Part shown: piece after piece, positions 22,325 through 30,807 of the stretch
How the letters are laid out: every line of letters begins with the position of its first letter
Position numbering within the stretch: position 1 is the first letter of the stretch
DNA from: Zancudomyces culisetae
Taxonomy: Eukaryota; Kickxellomycota; Harpellomycetes; Harpellales; Legeriomycetaceae
Direction of reading: 5' to 3'
Length of the DNA stretch: 64,000 bases
Assembly: GCA_001969505.1 (NCBI GenBank)
Contig: LSSK01000136.1
Span: 1 to 64,000 of the forward strand
Position numbers and translations under genes: made by a program
The notes under the pieces: model-generated
The model's database searches: none
Told to the model about the DNA's origin: nothing
What the model saw: only the letters and a program-made list of their open reading frames with translations

Positions 22325-25114
22325 TTACAACTCATCACGAGGCAAAGAATGTTCTTGGTCACCGGATGGTGGTGAGCGTGAGCGTGGTGACGGTTCATCA
22401 GGTATGGACGAATCAGCAGCCTGTGTAGTTTGTGTAGTTTGTGTAGTTTCAGATGGCTTTGTCTCGTCAACTAATTTGGTAGATATGGTGGGCTGAGAAG
22501 GTTTTGTCTTTTGGCGGCGAGATGCGAGTTTTGCTACGAGTTTGACAAACTTGTTGGAGAATTTCTTGGATGTTTCAGTGATTTCAGAGGACAAGACAGT
22601 GGGATTATCGTGAGGTAATAGGGCCTTCACTTTAGTCTCGACTTGGCTCAAATATTCCTTTGCAGAGTCGAGCAGACTGCTCAGCTCGTCGATAAGGCCG
22701 CTTATGTCTTTGGAGTCTTGCTCGTTATCCTTTGCTCCATTGACCAGTCGGTTGTGGAAGTCAAGAGTTTTATTTACAATGCTAGAAAGCTCGTTGATCG
22801 CCTCTGGCCGTTTTGAACTTTCAGAAACTCTTAACTTAACAGGCTCAACAGCAGCTTTGACTTGGCCAAGCTTCTCTACGTATGTATCAACACCAACAGC
22901 GTTTGAAGAAGAAGGATCTGCATTTGAATCCAGCCACTCGGATGTAGATTTCAGTAGCTCGGTTAGTGCTTCTATTTCCTGGGAGGTTGAAAACGAACCA
23001 GCATCCTGGTAATCGATGAAATCACGCGACTCGTAAATGTATGACTCAAGATTGTTTCTTGCCTCAGACAGCTTGTTTCTGGCGTCTTCTTCGGAATCCA
23101 TTTTTTTAACCAGTTCTGCAAATCTGGAAACTGTATCCGCATGTAGTTTGTTGGAGTGAACTAGTGAAAATTTAATTTGGAGTGGCTCCTTCTCTAGAAT
23201 GAATGGAAACTCCTCCTTTGGGATCGGTCGTGTAAATTCTGCCGCGGTTGTTGGCTTGGATTCTGTTGCTGTCTTTTCCGTTGTTGTATCTGCCGTTCCT
23301 GTCGATGAATTTGTTCCAGTTGAAGATGAAGCGGAGGAGAAGGAGGATGATGATGATGATGACTGCTCTTTTAGTTTTTTAGCATGCTCAGCCTGCTCAG
23401 CGTTCCAATTTTTCAAGTCCTCGACGTATTTGGGATATGCTGGATTGGTAATGTTAAAAACGGCATTAGCAGAAGTAACTTCGAATAGCCCGTATTTGTT
23501 CAATCTTACTGCAACCTCGATTTCTGGCTTTTCTGTCCCTTGCTTTTTGCCTTTTCTTTTGGAAATTGCGTCTGTTACCCCGCTAATTTCGGCAGTTGCG
23601 AATTGACTATATCCCTTTGCATGTGCGGACTCTGCTTCAAATTTTATCGAAAAATCGGTGTTGCGGCTCTGTCTGATAAACCGCTTTGCACCAATTGTAG
23701 AGAATCTTGGCAATATATCTACAGTTGTCTCGTCATTTTTGAAATCTAACATGCCACCTGATTCTTTCTTGTACACAGCCCTGATTCCATAACCATATGC
23801 ATCTCGTACGCGGATATCTCTTACTCTGAATTGTAAACTCATTCCCGCTGCCTTGAACACTGAGCCTAACACACATGACTCATCAGCATTAACATTCTTG
23901 GATATCTTTTCCGCTCCAAACAATTCTGCAAGCTGCTCTTTTACAAACGGAACCCTGGTTCCTCCGCCAACAACAACAATTGAGTTTATGTCTTTCATAT
24001 TTATGTTGGCCATTTCTACTGCATCCTTGACTGTCTTTCTTATTCGTGGTCCCAGATCAGTAATCAATCCTTCAAACTCCTTTCGTTGTATCTTCAAATA
24101 AAAGTCGTGATCATCCACTATCGATTCGAGGCTAACTGATATCTCTGGGTTTACGCTGAGTATTGTTTTGATCTTGGTTGCCTCTTTTAACAGTCTTGCC
24201 ATTGCTCTCCGATCATTTCTGAGCTTTTCTCCCAGTTTTTCTCCCTTTTTGGCTGTGAATTGCTTCACAATATACGCCCTGAGCTTACCATCCATCTCAA
24301 ATCCCCCCAATGTCTTGTCCATTGCATATCCTAGAGTGTTGACTATCGATGCTGGTTTTCTTACCGAACTGCCGCTTTTATCTCTGAGCATTTCATTTGT
24401 AAATGATGCTACCGTCACAACTGTACTAGCCGCACCAACATCTACAAACATATGGATTTGTATCGTTGAATTAAACGCTCGTGTCATTGCATAGTTTAGC
24501 GCCACGGCAGTCCCGTCGTTAATAAACGATAACACCCGAATTCCTGCTAGTTCTGCTGCATCTGCCATTGCTTGTCTTTCTTCCTGCCCAAAATGTGAAG
24601 GAATCGCAATAACTGCATCTTTCAAATCTACCTTTTCGGTCTCCTTGGCCAGTTTTTTCATGTACTGAAGCTGCATAGCAATGGTTTCTTGAACGGTAAG
24701 CATGTCAATTCCCTCCAAGTTGAAATCAAATCCAAGATCCCCTTGTTGGTTCTTCTTTACTAGATCTGCTCCGTATCTAGATTTGTAAACCTGTACAACC
24801 TCGTCATCCTCTTTGGCTCCTAGCAGATATTTTGCAGCAAATGCTGCCGCAGAGTGTTTACCAGAGACGCTTACAGCTTCTGACCCAAATATTCTTTCGT
24901 TATTTTTGATTGCCATTACAGATGGTGTCTTTCGTTTTGACTCTCTGTTCAGTACAAGGTCAAAGGCCTTGCCGGGGATCGCAACAGCTAGTTTAAACGT
25001 ATCTGCTCCATAGTCGATACCAAATACCGCAGCTTCAGCGAGCCACACGTTAACAAGACCAATTGCTAATAGTATTGGGATTGCAAAACCGTTTAATATA
25101 CCTTTTATCTTCAT
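22325..25114 (-). CDS. LHS1: ER Hsp70-like chaperone Lhs1/Grp170 (HYOU1) homologue
   Basis: This is a luminal Hsp110-family nucleotide-exchange factor for BiP/Kar2 with a role in protein import and folding. It is a single exon of 929 residues. A signal peptide covers about residues 1-28 (IPILLAIGLVNVWLAEA). The ATPase domain follows: VFGIDYGADTFKLAVA, KRKTPSVMAI, DAVIAIPSHFGQEERQAM, INDGTAVALNYAM and VVVGGGTRVPFVKE, the Grp170 versions of the Hsp70 nucleotide motifs. The substrate domain has a Ser/Thr-rich acidic loop (SSSSSFSSASSSTGTNSSTG), then a helical lid with YIYESRDFI and a basic/Ser-rich tail. The C-terminus is RDEL, an HDEL/KDEL-type retrieval signal. Length and domain order are typical of Lhs1/HYOU1. 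Confidence 0.94.
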   Translation of the reverse strand: MKIKGILNGFAIPILLAIGLVNVWLAEAAVFGIDYGADTFKLAVAIPGKAFDLVLNRESKRKTPSVMAIKNNERIFGSEAVSVSGKHSAAAFAAKYLLGAKEDDEVVQVYKSRYGADLVKKNQQGDLGFDFNLEGIDMLTVQETIAMQLQYMKKLAKETEKVDLKDAVIAIPSHFGQEERQAMADAAELAGIRVLSFINDGTAVALNYAMTRAFNSTIQIHMFVDVGAASTVVTVASFTNEMLRDKSGSSVRKPASIVNTLGYAMDKTLGGFEMDGKLRAYIVKQFTAKKGEKLGEKLRNDRRAMARLLKEATKIKTILSVNPEISVSLESIVDDHDFYLKIQRKEFEGLITDLGPRIRKTVKDAVEMANINMKDINSIVVVGGGTRVPFVKEQLAELFGAEKISKNVNADESCVLGSVFKAAGMSLQFRVRDIRVRDAYGYGIRAVYKKESGGMLDFKNDETTVDILPRFSTIGAKRFIRQSRNTDFSIKFEAESAHAKGYSQFATAEISGVTDAISKRKGKKQGTEKPEIEVAVRLNKYGLFEVTSANAVFNITNPAYPKYVEDLKNWNAEQAEHAKKLKEQSSSSSSSFSSASSSTGTNSSTGTADTTTEKTATESKPTTAAEFTRPIPKEEFPFILEKEPLQIKFSLVHSNKLHADTVSRFAELVKKMDSEEDARNKLSEARNNLESYIYESRDFIDYQDAGSFSTSQEIEALTELLKSTSEWLDSNADPSSSNAVGVDTYVEKLGQVKAAVEPVKLRVSESSKRPEAINELSSIVNKTLDFHNRLVNGAKDNEQDSKDISGLIDELSSLLDSAKEYLSQVETKVKALLPHDNPTVLSSEITETSKKFSNKFVKLVAKLASRRQKTKPSQPTISTKLVDETKPSETTQTTQTTQAADSSIPDEPSPRSRSPPSGDQEHSLPRDEL

Positions 25115-25453
25115 ATCGTTCAGCCCCGAACTATTTTTTGTTTGCCGTATTAAACCTTTTCGACCGTACTCTACCGATTAAGTGGGAAAGCCTAGCAAAG
25201 TGCTAAATAATAATTAAGCTATGAGTGCTAAATAAAAAAAATATATATCCCACCAAAGAAGCTCCTTGCTTGTTGTTTATTTTTAGTTGTGTTATGTTTA
25301 CTACTATTCTGGTAAAGGTGTGTGAGTTGGTAGTTGCCAAATATTTCAGTACGCCTTTTCGCTGTATTTACCCTTTGTTATGCATATACACACAATCTTT
25401 TTAGTCTGTGAGTTGTAGTCTGAGCTTTTAAATATCTGAAAAATAAATGCAGT
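25115..25453. other. Promoter side of LHS1
   Basis: Between LHS1 and the small spliced gene, both on the minus strand. It is AT-rich. I looked for a canonical heat-shock element or unfolded-protein-response element near the LHS1 start and did not find a convincing one. Confidence 0.4.
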
Positions 25454-25801
25454 TTATCTTTTATTTAAGGTAACGCCAGTGTTGTTAAAAGCTGTTATTT
25501 TTTTCTTTTGGTACACAATGCCTGGAACTTGGTGTTGTAGCTGGAAATTAATCCACTCCATAACCTCAAAGCCCATGTAGATTGCATTTATTGGCAGCTT
25601 TTCAGTAGTAAAAGCCAATTTGGATACTCCCAATTTGCTACTCAATTAATTCCTTTGAATTATTATTTTTTTATATTTTAGTTGTGTTGGTTTATTTCAA
25701 GGGTGGCCAGGGAAATCAGCACTAATTAGCCAATAGTTACCATTGCTGCTCCAGAATCCCAAAAAAGAACAGGAAAATGCGCAAAGTTACTCGTCGGCCA
25801 T
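25454..25801 (-). CDS. Small spliced hypothetical protein, 64 aa
   Basis: Minus-strand exon 1 is 25801-25791 (ATG GCC GAC GA) with donor GTAACT. Exon 2 is 25637-25454, after a GAGTAG acceptor. The join gives 64 residues starting MADDKLGVSKLAFTTEKLPI and including AIYMGFEVMEWINFQLQHQV, ending with a basic tail and TAA. AATAAA overlaps the last codons. There is no signal peptide or clear membrane helix. The same donor hexamer is used by the secreted-protein gene at 7751, and the phase joins exactly. I do not recognise the family. Coding status rests on splice signals and an unbroken 61-codon exon. Confidence 0.42.
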
Positions 25802-26238
25802 TTTTTTTCTTCTTTTTTTTGAACACATTACAATGATGTGATATTTGTTTGTTTAATGTTTTAAATTGAATAAAGCGTAAATTGCTGACAAACCAAATAC
25901 TTACAAATTTCCATTTCAGACTTGGAATTAAAACAGAATGACAAAAGCACATATCTAGAAAATGCTGACTTTTAATTCTTTGCACTTATCACTTAACAAT
26001 GTTTCTTTGATTCGCCATCTTATCCATAAATAGACATTGAGATTAGCACCAATGTTTGGGATGTATCTAGCAGATATTACCCAGTAGTATCTTTAACCAT
26101 TAACCAATTGGTCAAGCATCAACCGGACACTACTTTATGTAGTGACTTGGTTTTTGCGTGTTGGTTGCATTGCCCTCCCCTCAGAAGGCAGAAAGTTATG
26201 AGTTTTACAAGACTTTCTCGCTTTTCAATATGGGGTTA

Positions 26239-26263
26239 ACCTCTCGATAAATATCGAGAAGGT
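26239..26263. repeat. Inverted repeat, TCTCGATA-AA-TATCGAGA core
   Basis: A perfect 8+8 palindrome with a 2-base centre (26242-26259) is extended by ACC on the left and GGT on the right with one bulged A. It lies in a gene-free stretch. It could be a dimeric-protein binding site or a cruciform; its function is unknown. Confidence 0.6.
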
Positions 26264-27518
26264 ACATTGTGAATGCAAAACTCTTGCTAGACATAGCTAA
26301 ATAATACCCATATAGTCTCCTGTAAAACCCTGCTCAACGCCAGAACCCAACACAAATGTAGTGAATGCTGCCTTGTCTTGCATATACTACAGCCTTAGCG
26401 AATGTGCTGGAGTGAGTGGGGTTTCCTGCAATTTATTTTAGTCTTTTTACAATGATTATATAATAAATTCAGGATGTTACCCACACTTTATCAATTTTAA
26501 AGATTTTCTTAAAAAGGCGCATTTCTTACACCAAAGCTATCATTTCGAAGTACCTGAGATTTCTTAAAAGACTAAAAAATCGTCTTTTTCCCAGAGGACC
26601 AAAGATAAGTTTATAGTTCACGATATTTACAGCTAAATTTAAATGTGATGCTGCAAGGCTGGTCGAACTTGCCACTTTGCCATCCACACAACACTATTAT
26701 ATTTACATTGGCTTGAGTTTTTCATCAATACTAATATTAATCTACATTTTGAGCTCGAGTACAGCAAGCAACGCTAATACTGAATATACGATCATTATCA
26801 TGGCCATACAAAACACAAAAATGTGTCTAACACATATGCTCCCATATTCATATCTTATACCCACAACTTGCTCAAAAGCGGTTATTGAACTTATAGTGGG
26901 TGCAAAGTCGAGCTAATTCAATTCAACGTGTCCAGATACACATCACAGGTGCAGATTAATGAATGGTTTTTTTTGGTACAACCAGTTTCAAAAAGAATTA
27001 ATTTCCAATCGTTTTTGTTAACATAAAAAAATTTTTTTTGACAGGCTAAATTCAAGTAGTGTTAAAGCAAAATGATTGAGCAATTTCTCGGATATTATGA
27101 ACCTGTTCACATAAATTGAGCATTTTCTAGGTCGCGCAATATGGACTCGTTATTATGTATTCAATTGGCTTATACCCACAACACAATACAAAAAATGAGA
27201 TCGGTGCTAGGTGGAATAGAAAGCAGAGAAAAAAATATTTAGATGGTGTTTAAGATTATTTCTATACCTTTTTCATTGTATCTTGACTGTTTAGTGTATG
27301 CGATGTGCTTTTTTCTAACCTATTAAGGCTCCCTTTTATATTAGATTCTTTAAAACCATAACATTTACACATCTTTATCTGCTCAACTATTTTTTAATCC
27401 ACTTGTATACCCTCCAAAAATTAATTAAAAAAAAGATTAGGGCTGGAAAAGACATTTATTTTTCAATATGGTAATTGCTAAAACAACAGAATTAGCCATT
27501 ATAAAGTAAAAAATTTTT

Positions 27519-27570
27519 AAAAAAAAGAAAAAGAAAAAAAGAAAAAAAGAAAAAAAACAAAAAACAAAAG
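27519..27570. repeat. Poly-purine (AAAAAAAG)n tract
   Basis: Repeated A6-7G units on the plus strand about 370-420 bases upstream of the casein kinase start. Such dA:dT-rich tracts are common nucleosome-disfavouring promoter elements in fungi. Confidence 0.6.
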
Positions 27571-27942
27571 GATAAAAAAATAAAATAAACTAAAACAATT
27601 GCAGTTACCAAACTAATTTTCTTTCAAATCTGTATTTTTTTCACGTTAACAGTTCATACAACCTTTACCAAAGCTTTTCTCTTTTTTTCTTGGTGTATTT
27701 AGCTCTGATATAATACTTTTGTTGCTACCATAACATTAGTGTACAAACATAAAGAGCAAAAACTGAACTGACTTGGATACTTCTCAACTTGTATTTACTC
27801 TGGAATACTAATAAAAGTGGGAAGGTAAACCAGTGCTAAATTTCAAAAGATCGAAAAACGCTTTTCGAATAAATTACAATACAGGACAATAAAAATAATC
27901 CCATAGATAAAACGGCCAAGAACATATAAAAAAACAACAAAG

Positions 27943-29487
27943 ATGAGCGGAGGCGGACCAGTGTACGATAAGTACGAAAAATCGATTTCAAGAGTTTACC
28001 CGGATGTAAATTCGAAAATGCCAGAATCTTACTGGAATTATGACAATATCCAGTTTGATTGGGGGTCACAAGACAAATACGAAATAATCCGCAAAGTTGG
28101 AAGGGGAAAATACTCTGAAGTATTTGAGGGGATAGATATTAGCAATAGCAATAAATGTATCATCAAGGTGTTGAAACCTGTTAAAAAGAAAAAGATCAAG
28201 AGAGAAATCAAGATTATGCAAAATTTGTCAGGTGGACCCTGTATAATTCAGCTGCTGGATGTGGTGCGCGATCCTCAGGTAAGTTTTGATTATCTACCCT
28301 CTCAAGCCTTTCTTTGTAATTGGCTCATATTTAATTCACAATGTACTATGGATATGTTGAAAGTGAATAGTAACATAGGGTAACATAACATATAAATATA
28401 GTCAAAAACCCCTGCGCTGATATCAGAGTTTGTAAACAACACTGACTTCAAAATCCTATACCCAACCTTGACTGATCTTGAAGTTCGCTATTACATTTTC
28501 GAGCTGTTAAAGGTAAATTTGATCGCCACTGCTATTGCCACTACCATTTTGACATTCTCATTCATAATTCTTTGACCAACAGATAATCGTTTAAAATTGT
28601 CATTTTAAAATCGAACATTAACAATGAAACTAAAAGAAAGGGGAAAGAAACCAATCTAATCAATTTATCTATTAATAGGCTCTTGACTACGCACATTCAA
28701 AAGGAATTATGCACAGAGACGTGAAGCCTCACAATGTGATGATTGATCATGAAAACCGCAAGGTATTTACTCATTATTGAAATAACTAAAAAAAAATTTA
28801 TATTGAAATGTTACAGTGCTAACTATAAACGCGATTGAAATGTTGCTAGCTGCGGCTAATTGACTGGGGTTTGGCCGAATTCTACCACCCAGGCATGGGA
28901 TACAACGTCAGGGTTGCTTCCAGATACTTTAAAGGCCCTGAACTTTTGGTCGATTTTGGGTACTATGACTACTCGCTTGATATGTGGAGTCTTGGATGTA
29001 TGTTTGCATCAATGATTTTCCGCAAGGAGCCCTTCTTCCACGGTCACGACAATTACGATCAACTTGTCAAGATAGCAAAAGTATTGGGTACCAAAGGTTT
29101 GTTTGCCTACCTTGACAAGTATGACCTTGAGCTTGACAGTCGCTACGAATCTTTGCTCGGAAACTATCCTCGCAAGCCCTGGAATGAATTTATTTCAACT
29201 GAAAACCAACGTTATATCTCTCCTGAATCTGTTGATTTTCTTGATCGCCTTCTGCGTTATGATCACCAAGAAAGACTCACTGCCAAGGAGGCAATGACAC
29301 ACCCTTATTTTGGTAAGCTTTTTCTATATTTTTCATGTGTTGCCACTCGACAGAAATAAGTAACCTACTACTTGTTAATTTAAGAGTTGTGTACTTGCTG
29401 TATGTATATATGTTTATTTGATAGCTAATTTGATTATTTATACTGCTATATGTTTTTTTAGATCCGGTCCGTCCTAGTGGAAATTAG
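27943..29487 (+). CDS. Casein kinase 2 catalytic subunit alpha, 5 exons
   Basis: This is the constitutively active acidophilic Ser/Thr kinase CK2 alpha, which works with beta subunits on many nuclear and cytosolic substrates. Exons are 27943-28278, 28402-28512, 28679-28762, 28850-29312 and 29462-29487, giving 339 residues (family about 330-390). Features are the N-terminal [20 protein letters not shown] segment, glycine loop [11 protein letters not shown]75 in CIIKVL, the basic cluster [24 protein letters not shown] with catalytic D163, the CK2-specific DWG (D182) in place of [18 protein letters not shown], and [20 protein letters not shown]. The last exon adds only DPVRPSGN. The DWG motif and the lysine cluster make the assignment secure. 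Confidence 0.96.
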
Positions 29488-30127
29488 ATTTAACCTTGGA
29501 TTTTATTTTCCAATTTTTATTTTTGTCCCTACTGTCCTGTTTTTTACTAACTATATATATTAAATAACCATACCACCTTTTTTTATTTCGGCGCTGAGAG
29601 AGTTAACAAAGCCAGAGTAGTAATATTAAAAGGACATTGAAAATTAGTTTATATGACTCAAAATTTTTTAAGGATACAACCAGGTTGTAGGCGCACCAAG
29701 CTTAGTTTCATATTTATAAGAGATAACCAGTGGGATTTGAGTGCTAGATACTTTCAACCAAAGGCGTACAAAGTTATTGGTGAAATAACGTATAATTTTA
29801 TCAGCTCTTGAGCACTAAGATTTAGTTACAAGATAGCAAACTCAAGCGTAGTTTCATTAGTATTACAACTCTGGAAATTGAAATATGATGCACGATTGTT
29901 GAGTTAGCCAAGAGAGAGTTACAGACGGTGCTGTAGGTTGATTTATGGTAATAACAACTTCACACCGTTATCATGGCTAAGGATATACATCTCAACTGTA
30001 TAGCAAATAATCGTGTTATACCACCGTTAGAATAGTTGATACAACCTAGTTTCAACCAATAAAAAATAAAATTATGCTAATCTTTAAATATTGTATATTA
30101 TATTTTAAAACCTTTATCAAAAAAGTT
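29488..30127. other. Intergenic region downstream of casein kinase 2
   Basis: AT-rich 3' flank leading to the tRNA gene. No supported protein-coding gene was found. Confidence 0.5.
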
Positions 30128-30199
30128 GGCCTAATGGTCTAGCAGTATGATTCTTCGTTCGGGTCGGAGAGGTCCCGGGTTCAATTCCCGGTTAGGCCC
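30128..30199 (+). tRNA. tRNA-Pro, anticodon CGG, no intron
   Basis: The 72-nt sequence folds as a standard cloverleaf. The acceptor stem is GGCCTAA/TTAGGCC with C as discriminator. The anticodon stem is CTTCG/CGGAG with loop TTCGGGT. The T arm is CCGGG-TTCAATT-CCCGG. The anticodon CGG is at 30160-30162 and reads the proline codon CCG. Box A (TGGTCTAGCAGT) and box B (GGTTCAATTCC) are intact. T runs at 30202-30205 and 30212-30217 can terminate RNA polymerase III. The body closely follows the eukaryotic tRNA-Pro consensus. Confidence 0.96.
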
Positions 30200-30807
30200 C
30201 ATTTTGCTGAATTTTTTGTGTGTTTTACATATGTATTAATCATAATATAATCCATGTCTCGACATGGGTTTTTAACATATATATTTAATACATTTTGAAA
30301 GAACATTTTAGCATTTTTTTTTTCTAGTTGAAAGCTATTCTGCGGCTAATTGGCATAACTGGGCCAGAGTGTTTGTAACCAAGTACAAAACCGATCAATT
30401 TAGTTTTTGTTTTCATATATCCCCAAACCGAGCAAAAAGTACGCTACATTAGTAATCAAATCCAGACATATCAAGGTAGTGTTGCCTCAGTGCTAGTTAA
30501 AAGTTCCAACTGTTTCCATATTCCCCTTTCATTTAGCTACCTTTCTCTTTTACTGCAAACTCAAATTCCACAGGATTATGTGAGATCATTGGAGTGAAAA
30601 AAGTATAAAAAAATTTTTTTCCATGACCATATCTGATTTGTAAATAATACTTAAAGGACACGAAACCAGCCTGCTTCCTGTTCAACTGATTCGCACTGCG
30701 AGTGGTTCATTATTTGAATTTTTTTTCCAACTTTTTTGTACTTTGTCTACATAATATACCTTCACTTATTCAACGCAATAAGGTAAAAAAAACTAATTAA
30801 TAGAAAA
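30200..30807. other. Intergenic region between tRNA-Pro and TTC27
   Basis: AT-rich. It contains a perfect short inverted repeat CCATGTC-TC-GACATGG at 30252-30267 just downstream of the tRNA terminators. The right half is the promoter and leader of the TTC27 gene. No other gene was seen. Confidence 0.5.
30202..30217 (+). terminator. RNA polymerase III terminator T runs
   Basis: T4 starts 3 bases after the mature tRNA end and a backup T6 follows at 30212-30217. Confidence 0.7.

Larger units (their letters stand above)
25802..27942. other. Gene-poor region upstream of casein kinase 2 alpha
   Basis: About 2.1 kb of AT-rich DNA. It holds a strong inverted repeat at 26239-26263 (listed) and an A/AG purine tract at about 27519-27570. 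A hydrophobic frame at 26677-26916 (+) begins with TTG, not ATG, and is not supported. No RNA gene was seen. Confidence 0.5.

Noticed and set aside
23199-23606. 135-codon plus-strand frame
   Set aside because: It is antisense to the LHS1 Ser-rich loop; composition mirrors the coding strand.
26677-26916. Hydrophobic 79-codon frame
   Set aside because: It begins with TTG, not ATG; the hydrophobic composition is expected from AT-rich DNA.
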